Of a stretch of DNA of 64,000 bases, positions 39,552-50,400 are shown piece by piece (position 1 is the first letter of the stretch; each line of letters begins with the position of its first letter). Origin of the DNA: Scatophagus argus (lineage: Eukaryota > Chordata > Actinopteri > Scatophagidae). Position numbers and translations under genes: made by a program. Location: contig NC_058513.1 in assembly GCF_020382885.2 (NCBI RefSeq), forward strand, positions 5,657,408-5,721,407. Direction: 5' to 3'. Under the pieces are notes generated by a model. The model was not told the origin of the DNA, did no database searches, and saw nothing but the letters and a program-made list of their open reading frames with translations.

Positions 39552-40500
39552 TTCCTCTTGTGTTATTCTAATTTCCTTTGAAAATTATAGTCTAATTTCT
39601 CCTGTGTTTATTCACTATTTCAGTGTCAAAGTTCAGTATTATGTGACTTGTGTGGCCTCATAGCAACTGTTGCATTATTTCTATAAAATTCTCCTCCATA
39701 ATCTGTTGCATTATTTGTACAAAATTCTCCTCCACAACCTGTATCTCTTTGACATTTGCATTGTCTCCCAGAATTCCAGGATCCCCACCCCACCCCATTT
39801 ATATCATGTAAAGTTGCCTTTTTCTGTTCTGTTTTAAATGTTGTCTGATTCTTCTCAATAACATTTAAAATGATATTATTATTAGGTAAATATTCTGTTA
39901 TTAATGCATGAAAAATAACTGAATAATTATGTTAATGTATGTTAATGTATTTCATGATGTAACATTATAAATGTCTTGACTGCTTGCTTATTTCCTTTGC
40001 ACTGTGTTCTTTCAGTGTGCCATAATGATCTTTCCTTAACTACAAAACTACCAGCAGAGGGAGCAAGTATCAAGCAAATGTAAACTGAATTTCATTTCGA
40101 CACCACTTCAGAAAGGAGACTACATCACTAAAAGAAAAACTGCCATTAAGTGTGCACCATTTACAAACAATTAAGGAATTCAGTTCATTTTAATTCATTT
40201 TATTCATTTATTTATTTATTTTCCAGATATTAACACTTTCCTCTTTGATCACAAAGAAGTTATATCAGTGACTGCTACTTATGAATACTAACACCAGGGG
40301 GGTTAATAAGTGAACAGGGACTTAAACATAGCAGGATGGATATTTTCACCATCCTTAATCCTTTTCTAGATATTTGTAAGTTACGAGGTTGACCTTATCT
40401 GCCACAGGTAGCTTTAAACAGGTGTTCAAAATACTTTGTCTAAACCTAAGACAACCATCTTTGGCAACACCCCTATGTTACTACACCGACTTGGCTAGGT
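39552..40500. other. Spacer between the two rbp3 genes
   Basis: It contains a 36-bp direct duplication at 39,669-39,740 and AT-rich sequence. I found no canonical AATAAA or ATTAAA after the first rbp3 stop codon in this stretch. A TAATCC (OTX/CRX-type) lies at 40,356-40,361. No gene. Confidence 0.6.
39669..39740 (+). repeat. 36-bp tandem duplication in rbp3 3' flank
   Basis: Two adjacent 36-bp units (39,669-39,704 and 39,705-39,740) both begin 'gttgcattattt' and contain 'aaaattctcctcca', with four mismatches. It is a small local duplication, probably within the 3' UTR. Confidence 0.9.
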
Positions 40501-40570
40501 TGTTATTGCCTTACAGAAGCACTCAGGATAATACGATTAGAGGTTTATTGTGGGACAAATCCTCTTATGT
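40501..40570 (+). promoter_or_regulatory. Conserved promoter block of the second rbp3 gene
   Basis: Counterpart of 36,566-36,638. It holds the same ordered pieces, including 'cgatta', 'aggtttatt' and 'cctcttatgt', and ends 123 bp before this gene's start codon, nearly the same distance as in the first gene. A GATTA core suggests CRX/OTX binding. Sequence between the block and each ATG is not conserved, so the block itself seems to be under constraint. Confidence 0.6.
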
Positions 40571-40693
40571 GTGTGTTAACAGGAACCCTGCAGCCAAAAC
40601 AGTGCCATTTGACAAAGAACCTCTTCAGAGACGGAGGTTCAGCTGAACAACTTCCACTTCCCATCTATTCACCTTTTTACTAAACTAACAAAA

Positions 40694-43526
40694 ATGGGGA
40701 AGACTCTCTTCATGGTGGCATCTCTGCTAGTTCTGGGAAATGTTTTCTTTATCAATGCCTCTTTTGCCCCCAGCCTCATCGTAGATATGGCAAAAATCGT
40801 CATGGACAATTACTGCTCACCAGAGAAGCTGGTGGGGATGAAGGAGGCAATTGAAGCAGCCAGCAGCAATACAGAGGTTCTCAACATCCCAGACGAAGAA
40901 TCCTTGGCTAATGTCCTCAGTGCTGGAGTACAGACCACTGTCAGTGACCCACGCTTGATGGTGTCCTTTGAGCCAAACTACGTCCCTGTGGTTCCCCCGA
41001 AGATGCCTCCCTTACCCCCAGAGCAGCTTGTTGCTGTCCTGCAGACCTCAATTAAACTCGACATCCTGGAGGGCAACATTGGCTACCTGAGGATTGATCA
41101 TATCCTTGGGGAGGAGGTTGCTGAAAAGGTTGGTCATTTACTCCTAGACCTGGTCTGGAATAAAATCCTGCCTACCTCAGCTCTCATTTTTGACTTGCGC
41201 TACACTGGCAGCGGAGACATCTCAGGAATTCCTTACATTGTGTCTTACTTCACCGAAGCTGAGCCTCTGGTTCACATTGACAGCATATATGATCGGCCCT
41301 CAAACACCACCACTAAGCTGTTTTCTATGTCCACACTGCTGGGGGAAAGATACGGCATTACCAAACCCCTCATTATCCTCACCAGCAAAAACACCAGGGG
41401 CATTGCTGAGGATGTTGCCTACTGCCTCCAGAACCTGAAGAGGGCCACCATTGTGGGCGAGAAAACTGCTGGGGGCTCTGTGAAACTTGACAAATTTAAA
41501 GTGGCTGACACTGGCTTCTATGTTACCGTGCCAACTGCAAAATCCATCAACCCCATCACCGGCTCCTCCTGGGAGGTTACAGGTGTTACCCCTGATGTGG
41601 AGGTCAACGCAGAGGATGCCCTTGCTACCGCTATCAAGATCGTAAACCTTCGTGCCCAAGTTCCAGCCATTATTGAGGGATCAGCAACCCTGATTGCTGA
41701 CAACTATGCCTTTGAAGATATCGGTGCTGATGTTGCAGAAAAGTTGAAAGGGCTCTTAGCAAAGGGCGAGTACAGCTCAGTCGTCTCCAAAGAGAGTCTG
41801 GAGGCAAAGCTGTCTGCTGACCTGAAGACCCTGTCTGGGGACAAGAGTCTGAAGACAACCAAGAACACCCCAGTCCTGCCACCCATGGTGAGAATGATTG
41901 GTTTATGGTTGTTAGTAGTTTTCACTGTTGTGATATAACTATCACTGTTCACTGTCAAACACAGCCATATTTTGTTGTTTGTTTGGCATTCCTATATTAC
42001 TGTGAATAGTCCAAACTGGTCACATTTTCAAATTTTCCGAGAAGTTGACGTGATGACATGATGTGGAATGGACAAACAATGGAACAGTTTTTTATGCTTT
42101 TAAAATCACCACAGAGGATTTTTTTAAATTCTATCAGGGATATGATATCATCTGTAATGACGTCTGTAATGTGCAGTAATTGAAATGTATTTAGAGTGTG
42201 GAATATGTGAAAAATTTGCTTTTTTATATTTTACTTAAGTGAGACATATTGACTTCGCTAATTTAACAAATGCTAAGTTGCTGCATGTTCTTCCCCACAG
42301 AATTATTCTCCAGAAATGTACATTGAGCTGATCAAAGTCTCCTTCCACACTGATGTATTTGAGAACAACATTGGCTACTTGCGTTTTGATATGTTTGGAG
42401 ACTTTGAGGAGGTCAAGGCCATCGCTCAGATTATTGTTGAGCACGTTTGGAACAAAGTTGTCAACACTGATGCTCTGATCATTGACCTCAGGTGGGTAAT
42501 CCTGCTAAAGGAGCATGTCAAAGCTGCAAGATACAGTGAGTCCATTTTAGAAAACAAATTATCTGCTAAAGTTGCTAAAGATCATCAATCCATTTCTAAA
42601 TACAGAGCAATTGAGGACAGCAAAAGTACAGCATTTTTTAAAGATTCATCTATTAATTGATAATTATTGTTATATTATTAATTATTATATTATAATTTTG
42701 TGAATTAAATAAATGAAAAGGTGGTCATGGATTGTTTTGCTGATCAGTTACTCAATAAATTCATTTCATCTACTGCTTCATAAGTGAGAAGTTCACACAG
42801 GATCATACAATTTGACCATGAAACTAACCTTTCTGACTGTTCTGCAACTATTTTGGCAGGAACAACGTTGGTGGCCCAACAACAGCCATCTCAGGATTCT
42901 GCTCTTACTTCTTTGATGCTGACAAACAGATTGTGCTGGACAAGCTGTATGACAGACCATCACGCACCACCACAGAGCTCCAGACACTGCCTGTCCTCAC
43001 TGGTAATTAAGCAAAAATCAAGTCATTGAATTATACTTATCGAGTAAAGTGCCATAAATTCCTATTAGCAAATAGGTTAATGGCTAGCTGCTACTTCTTT
43101 CCTTCAAATAAGCGTTGACCCTTTTCACTAAGCACCCATCATGTCTCTGCCTCATCCAGCTCATATCTTTAACCTCGTTCTACTTTCTACTCACTCTCAG
43201 GCACAAGATATGGCTCAAAGAAAAGTCTGATCATTCTGACCAGTGGAGCAACTGCCGGTGCTGCAGAGGAGTTCGTTTACATCATGAAGAAGCTTGGCCG
43301 TGCCATGATCGTGGGAGAGACCACTGCTGGGGCCTCCCACCCACCCAAAACATTCGGTGTTGGAGAAACCGACATCTTCCTCAGCATCCCCACTGTCCAC
43401 TCTGACACTACTGCCGGTCCAGCCTGGGAGGGAGCTGGCATTGCACCTCACATACCTGTCTCAGCTGACGCTGCACTCGAGACCGCTAAGGGCATTTTAA
43501 ACAAGCACTTCGCAGGGCAGAAGTAA
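40694..43526 (+). CDS. rbp3: Interphotoreceptor retinoid-binding protein, two-module gene with three introns
   Basis: Second tandem IRBP gene. Exons: 40,694-41,887, 42,301-42,491, 42,860-43,002 and 43,201-43,526. All introns are GT-AG (413, 368 and 198 bp) and the frame closes to 617 residues. A signal peptide (about residues 1-23, '[11 protein letters not shown]') precedes module 1, which is close in sequence to module 1 of the neighbour ('[18 protein letters not shown]'). Exon 1 covers all of module 1 and the beginning of the last module. The three introns all interrupt the last module, as in the fourth repeat of mammalian RBP3. The motif at the RYNTGG position is RYTGSG (residue 169) in module 1 and RNNVGG (462) in the last. 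This fits the teleost two-module 'Gene 2'. It probably arose with its neighbour by tandem duplication and module loss. Confidence 0.93.
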
Positions 43527-43936
43527 ACCATGTCCTGAACAAAGCCAGGAGGATTTCAGCAGTCACTTTTGCTTTGGCAGCCAAATGGTTTCAAAATGTA
43601 GAATTGTTTAAGCAGTGAAGAATGTAGATTAACTACAGTACAAAGTGTAGCCTGTTTTTCGTCATCTCAAAACCTAAGCCTTTTTAGCCTGTCTGTAATG
43701 TAGAGTAAAGTTTCAGCAGTCTGGCTGTCGAAGGTTTTGAGAATGAATGGTGTGGAGGATGTGGCATGAATAAGTCTGTGTCAAAGATTTTGGAAGTGGG
43801 ACCTCTGTGAAGTAAGCCACTTATTGCTCTGGTCAGAATATCCTCATGTGATGTCTTCATTGTGTATGGGAAATACTGTTTGTCCATTACGCCATGTGGG
43901 AATACTTTGGTTGTATCAATGTCAGTGGTGAAACCT

Positions 43937-43942
43937 AATAAA
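43937..43942 (+). terminator. Polyadenylation signal of the second rbp3 gene
   Basis: A canonical AATAAA 411 bp after the stop codon is followed about 30 bp later by the GT/T-rich 'gtagtttgttgtttattttc', a good downstream element. Confidence 0.6.
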
Positions 43943-44979
43943 AAAGACAACTGAAATATAAAACAAGTAGTTTGTTGTTTATTTTCACATTAACAGGGGA
44001 GACAACAGAGCCATACTCAGGTTCTTTTATGAATTTGTTGTGTATCTATTCTACAATGAAATGCAGAAAGTTCCTTTTTTAATTCAAAACATATTCAAAA
44101 AATATTTTGTCATAGCATAACTGTCAATTGCAATAACCAACATCTGGAAAGAGTGAAGAAAATATTTTTCCTAAATTGTAGATTAGTTCACTAACAAAGG
44201 AACAAATATATAGAGTTCTACAGCTGTGCCACAGCAAGTCTTTGTAACCAAAGGAATCTTTCAGCAAAAGATTTGATCAAGATTGAAAGTGAATTGTACC
44301 ACAAGCACAGTCTTCTTGTGGGGCCGTTTTGCAATTTGTCTTCTGCCAGTACAATTGTGAAGATGACACTGTGTTTAAAGGCAATCATGTCGAGGACTGC
44401 AGGAACATGTTTGTCTCTGATTGGTAACAATTATGTTGGTTTTAGTTTTTTATGTCCAGTGGTATCAAACAAAGTGCATTACAGAACCTATACATGTTCT
44501 TGTCATCATTACCATCTTATTGAAACAAAAAAATAAGAATAGGTTTTCTGCTAAAGCACATTCTTCAACTCATTCAAAAACTAAAATGAAACCAAGGTCT
44601 GAAAGTATTCCATTTATATCGCTAATGGTGATAGACTTAACCTTACCTGTAATCCACTGAAATTAATATTCTTGTGGGGCAATTCAGAACATGCAGTCAG
44701 ATAGTTAAGCGGGTGGGATTCCCTGCCTTGAGGCCTAAATGAAAAAACAAAAACAAAAACAAATTTCTCCCAGTTTTGTGGAAAGAACTGGATCATCTAT
44801 TTCATGCAGCAAAGACAAAATAAACATTATATCCAGTATATTAAACACATGTAATTATCAAGTTGCTTTAAGTTATCAATTTGTCAGTAAAATATTTGAG
44901 TTTTATTCTTAATATTTTGGCTGTGATTGGAATTTGGTTGTGTTTGGGTTTTTCCAAAGACAGTCAATATGACACGAGA

Positions 44980-45045
44980 AAGAGATTAGCTTTATTGATC
45001 CCACAGCGGGGAAATTCACTTGTCATGGCAGCTCACAAGAACAGA
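44980..45045 (-). repeat. LINE/SINE 3'-tail fragment
   Basis: On the + strand 'ctttattgatcccac' followed by 'ggggaaattcacttgtcatg' is the reverse complement of the conserved 3' end ('ggaaattcccc...gggatcaataaag') of a widespread teleost retroelement family, probably L2/CR1-like. It is a short 5'-truncated piece. Confidence 0.55.
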
Positions 45046-45782
45046 ATAGAGTGCCAAAAACAAAATGGTGCAAAACAAAACAGTTTCAAAAGTAAAAAGA
45101 GTTATAAATTAACAGAAAAATAAAACAGTTATATCACAAACGATGTACTGCTGTAGAGGCTACATACGGAACAAGAATGTCTGTGACAGGAATCTATGAT
45201 AATGCTCAAGAGAAACCAGAGAGACAGGCAGGAAATCTCTCTTTTTTTCTCTTTTTTTAATTTATCAGCTTATTTAGCCTACTATGAACCTGAGTCTTTA
45301 TAAGTTTGTTGTATGTAGGCTATGTAAGTGGATATGAGTGAAAGTGAGATAGAGGAGCAGGGCCCTAGGAAGCACTGAACTTTCATTAGTAAACCACAAG
45401 GATCAGAGGTGATCATTTAGGTGGCAGTTAGTCTGCACACATCAAGGGGCCAAAGGGTTAAGGGGCACATTATACGTGTGTGGAAAGGGATGTGAAGCTT
45501 TAAGCTCCATGAAGGGATCTGCTTGCTTGTCTGGTCTGTGTGAATGACAGCACAGTAAATAAAGGTTCAGTTAAGGTTCAGTTCAATATTTCCTAACAGA
45601 AAATTGGCTGTGGAGGAGGGGACCTTAGCAGATGTAGCTAAGGAAACTGTATTTTTGTTGTTGTTGTTGTTTGTTTGTATGTGTAAACATTACTACAACA
45701 GGTTTCAGTAAAATAAATAAATAATGCAAATGACTGTTATTCTGAGAAATTGTTGCTACTAGCAAACACTTTGCAGTGAAAT

Positions 45783-46303
45783 TATCAAAAACACTGAAGT
45801 AACTTTTTTGGTGCTGCAACTTTGTAGCTATAACATCCTCCACTCTTCTGGGAAGTCTTTCAACAAGATTTTGTGGTGTTTCTGTGGCAATTTCTGCCTA
45901 TTCATCCAGCAGAGCATTTGTGAGGTCAGACACTGATGTTGGACTAAAAGGTTTGGCTCACAGTCCCTGTTCTAGTTCATCCCAAAGGTGTTGGATGGGG
46001 ATCAAGGTCAGGGCTCTGTGTGGGCCAGTCAAGTTCTTCCACATCAAACTCATCCAACCATGTCTTTATGGACTTTGCTTTGTGCACTGGAGCACAGTCA
46101 TGCTGGAGCAGAAAAGGGCCTTCCCCAAACATAGCATTGTCCAAGATATCTTGGTATGCTGAAACATTAAGACTACCTATCACTTGAAGTACTACATCTG
46201 AATTAAGATGGAATCAAGAATTTCCCTCCAGGGATAAATAAAGGAATTCTGATTCTCTGATTCTGAAATAATGAAGGGATGTCCCAATACTTTTGTCTAT
46301 ATG
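45783..46303 (-). mobile_element. Deleted Tc1-like transposon remnant
   Basis: On the minus strand, 46,183-45,977 reads as the C-terminal part of a Tc1/mariner transposase: '[19 protein letters not shown]' then 'LDWPTQSPDLDP', where the family has QHDNAP and the D of SPDLNP. The right edge (46,278-46,303) is a terminal inverted repeat 'caatacttttgtctatatgg', shared with the element at 62,014. The N-terminal DNA-binding half is missing and a LINE-type tail sits between the terminal repeat and the transposase remnant. No second terminal repeat is seen on the left, so the copy is truncated and inactive. Confidence 0.8.
46208..46266 (+). repeat. LINE/SINE 3'-tail inserted in the Tc1-like remnant
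   Basis: The stretch 'gaatttccctccagggataa' followed by 'ataaaggaattctgattctc' is the conserved retroelement 3' end with a short (ATTCTG)-like tail. It lies between the Tc1 terminal repeat and the transposase remnant, suggesting a nested insertion. Confidence 0.55.
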
Positions 46304-46749
46304 GTGAAATTCAAAAATATATGGCATTGCAGGACCTTTATGCTTGATGTCAGTTTCTTTGATCTCACCCCAAATGCTTTTTAAACAAAGTCAGTCTACT
46401 TTCAAGGTAACCATAGTTTTTCAGTTTCCTTAGGATTCTTAAAATAACCTTGATTTCTAAAACAAAAACATCCTTCTTTCAATTTTACTCTAATTTTATA
46501 TACGTCCCAATTCATTAGAGTGGATCACCTGGCCTCTGGTTTAATGGTGTAATTACAGTAGATGTTGCTGTTCTGACTCCCTGCTGTAAATAATGGGAGC
46601 AGCAGAGGAAGGAGCAACAGCACACTCGTAGTGCTGAATGAGGACAAAATCCTGTGACACCACATAAATGGTTTAAGGTTGAAGGCAATAAAGACTGATA
46701 TAAGGCACGCAAGAGAGACAGCACATATAGGCTTATTTTATGACGATCA

Positions 46750-47469
46750 TCTCATCTTGCTCTGCGCTTATTTTCCGCAAAATGCGCAAGTCTGCCACGT
46801 GAGGGAGGCGCAAAATGGGCTCTCGACCCATTTTTTTCCCCTCTTCCTCTCTCCTCCTCAGTTTGAAATATGAAACCTGGTCCATTTCAGCCAAGTCTGT
46901 CCCCCGGGCTCCCAGTTCCTCCAACGCCAACGCTGCTCTCTGTCACCCAGCTTCATTAGGTTTTTTCAGACCCCTGACAGGAAACTTATATCCATTTTTT
47001 TTTTAACCAACCACCCACTCCATCATTTTATCAGTTTCTCCTCCTTCACGCGGGTTTGGATTTGTTACTGCAAAGGTGGTTTTTAAAACTTAACTCTCCT
47101 GCCAACTGTATGAGGATTCTCAAATATCCGAGACTTGTTTTTTTGAATCATTCCCACTGAGAGAAAGCATCTGCCCAGCTGTTGTTTGCTTGCTTTTTTT
47201 ATACATATTTTTATTTATTTATTCATTTTTTTGGCCGGGATGCGGATGGTCATGACTGTAAACTGAGCTCCAAATAAAAGAGACGTGGAAGCATCGCCTG
47301 TATCCTTTCTTTTGTCTCTGCTGCATCTCTGCCTCTTCGACAGGCTAACTATCTCTGGGATGTAAGAAGACACTAAAGAATTGTGGTTTGTTTTCGGTTT
47401 TTTTTTCTTTTCATCCAAAAAGGAATTAAATTTTTTCCCCGAAGGAAAAAAAAAAAAAAAAAAAAAACA
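46750..47469 (+). promoter_or_regulatory. Probable promoter and 5' UTR of the antxr gene
   Basis: CpG density rises around 46,750-46,960 and several T-rich runs follow. The region ends with an uninterrupted A22 run (47,446-47,467) two bases before the start codon. Assignment is by position and composition; the transcription start is unknown. Confidence 0.35.
47446..47467 (+). repeat. A22 homopolymer next to the antxr start codon
   Basis: Twenty-two uninterrupted A residues end two bases before the ATG (aaacaATGgc context). It is probably in the 5' leader. Confidence 0.9.
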
Positions 47470-50400
47470 ATGGCGAGATTTTTGTTGAACATGCGTCTTG
47501 TTCTGGTTTTGTTCGGATTATTTTTGCTCTCTTATCCATCCACAAGAGCCGAACCGGAGTTGCAAGACGAAGAGGAGGAGGAGGAGAGCTCCTGTCAGGG
47601 CGCTTTCGACCTGTATTTTGTGCTTGATAAGTAAGTGGAAATAGCGTAGAACTGCTTTCTTTTCATAAACACACAATGAGAGTGTCGACAGCAGTTGGCC
47701 TGTAACGGTTTCCCCGGTGGAAGAAGTTAGAAGAACTAAAACGAATACATCTGCGTTTACTTATTGTGTCACTGTTAAGGGTTTTATCTCGGTCTTTTGT
47801 CTGGTTTAAGTCAAGCTGTAAGCACAAACATCGTATTTTCCAAACTCAATAAAATCGTATCCAAGTTTCAACTTCAGAGACGATAGGAAAAGTAGAAAAT
47901 AAGTTTGGGCTGTTAAGTTAAGTCTTATTAGCGCCGCTGCATCTGCTCGTGCGCGTGATGACGCTGCAGGCTGACTTGCACGAGTACAGTTTGCTGAATA
48001 AGCGAAAAAGAGGGCTGACGATCTGGATGCTACAACAGGGATCTCTCTCTCTCTCTCTGCAAGTTAGAACCCATTGCTTCTTTCTCCACACGATTCGTTA
48101 TCCTGTGAAAGTAACATAAAACAGAATAACGCAGAGAGGCTGTTCTTTTATTCCCGCCCATGCTACAGGGACTAATTTTGCTCTTAGTGAGTGCTCACCG
48201 TTCACTCTTTAATTTCCACTCTCTGTACGCCCACATAAGGGAAAAAATGTTGTGGTTATGTGACATCTTTGCACTGGACTTGGGCTGGGGAGAAAATAAA
48301 ATGTCAGAGAAAAGCAGGACAAACTTCCAGAGTGGCTGCTTCTCTTTTAGCGCCTTCGCTGCATGTTACTGTACATTTAAACTTGTGTTTTCTGACACAG
48401 TGCATTACAGGAATAATTCTTTGTCCCATATTGTGACTCAATATCCACAACAGCTCATGGAATAAAAGTGTTTCTTGTAGAATTTAAAGACATTTTTCCA
48501 TTCATCATACAGACACTTATGACTATGATCACTTTAACCATATAAACCACCATCATTATAACCCATTTGGGCAAAGCAGATGGAGACAAAAAAAATAGAA
48601 GCATTTATTGTAAGAAATTTAAGACTTTAAAAAATAGTATTTATCTATTAAAGCATAATGCTGTATCAGCACTTGTCCTCCATCTTGTATTAGTGGCACA
48701 ATGCTAGGAATGGGGAGGGGAAACAAGAAAGGACAGGAAGCAACAACATTTATGGAAAATGTGGTCTTAATTTTGAGAGCAAAATGTTGCACGCAGCACT
48801 TTTAAAGGCCTGCTGCTGGGTTTCACCTATGAGGTTGTGAGAGAGAGAAGTGAGAAGTCCTGTGTAGACTAGCATCAGCCGCAGCTGTACAATATCTCAC
48901 ACACCCCTCGATAGATTGCTTTAACCAAAGGGGGGCTTACATTTTCACTCTTGTGGGCCCCAGTGGGAACCAGTGCCCAGTAACAGAGTGAGTGCCTTGC
49001 TGGCATTTGATTCTGAAGTAGAGGTGGACACAGGACATGGGACTGTTCCCCAGATGTGGAGGGCTGCATCTGGCTTGAACTGTGCTGTAAACACTGACAG
49101 ATGCTGCAAATAAAGAAACAGCTTTTTTTTTTTTTTTTCCAAAGTCAGATTCTATTGTTAGTTCATCTGCGTGATTTGGTGAATACTCTAGGGATGACTA
49201 ACAAGGTTTAAACATTCAGTTGTGGACTTCAAACAAGAGGAAGCTCATTAGAAACGCATCTTAGCCACCCTTTTCCCCCCCCATCCCTCAGGCCTGAGTT
49301 GGTTTTATGAGACACAGTCTGAACTCGGTGCTCTCTTGGTTGATCCATATGGAAGGCGTAAAGTGTGTCAGTGTGAGAAGTGGTTTCAGTACAAAGAATA
49401 GTAGAGGACATTTAAAGTAATATTAACAAAAAGCTTTGGTACACATCTTTCATAAGATATTTAATAAAGTAACTTCAGGGCCATACTTAACACCGTGGTA
49501 GAGCAGAGGGAAGGCTGAGGGTTTTTATGTCATGGTGCCAGAGGATGTAATTTATTAGCTCCTCCTCTCTGAAGCTGTTTTCATCAGTAATAGCGGCTGT
49601 GCAATGAGCCCAGTCTTCCAGGAAATATACTGCTCCCAGACTATTCTCTAGCAGATGAAGTCTGGTGCCAACATCAAGTAGACCTACCCACGCAGGTAGT
49701 ACCAAGCCTTTTATTTGGCATGGTGAAAAGTAAAGGCTTAACTGCCTTAACCAGGTGTGCGTTGATAATGTAGAAATGATTAACACACTGGCCACTCTCT
49801 GAGGCACTTTGAGCGAAAAGCTAATGTTAGGATGCTAACAAAGTACTGTACAGTTTAGATTAATGTGGGGACCCGACCAACTAACTGACATCCCTAGAAC
49901 TACGTGCACAACTGAAAACATTGGCACTAAACATTAAAACCTTCATTATTGAACAGTGTCAGTACTCTGAGGCAGAATGGTCCAGTACTAAGATCATGTC
50001 TGCTGATAGGGCAAGTGTTTTTCAGCCACACATGATTAAGCTGACAGGGTTGGGGTGACTTCACTTTGTGTTGTAGGTGTCATGAGTCATGAGGTTCACC
50101 ATAACGAGGAAAAGATAACTGCTGAGTTGGCTCGTTAAGTCAGATCCAAAGGTATTTATTGCAGACTCTGGAAACTGATGTCACGTTATGGCTGAGGCAT
50201 GTAGGACAGCACCCTCTGAGATGTATGAATGACTGCTTTTCTAGTCTACCAACTCCTTTACAACATTTGCCGCATTTAGCCATTCACACACACATTCATA
50301 CGCTGATGGCAGACACTGAAATGCAATGTGCTGATCTGGGCCAATATATCCAAAGTGCTTTCCATGCAAAGAGCATCACAATATTTCTATGCTTAGCCAT

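Larger units (their letters stand above)
43943..47469. other. rbp3-antxr intergenic region
   Basis: No gene is supported here. The stretch contains a LINE-type 3' tail near 44,985-45,030, a deleted Tc1-like element at about 45,783-46,303 with another such tail inside it, and from about 46,750 the likely promoter and 5' UTR of the antxr gene, which ends in an A22 run beside the start codon. Confidence 0.6.

Noticed and set aside
47383..47469. Upstream in-frame ATG of the antxr gene at 47,383
   Set aside because: It would add a Phe/Lys-rich stretch partly coded by the A22 run before an otherwise normal signal peptide; the ATG at 47,470 has a better context and matches the family.
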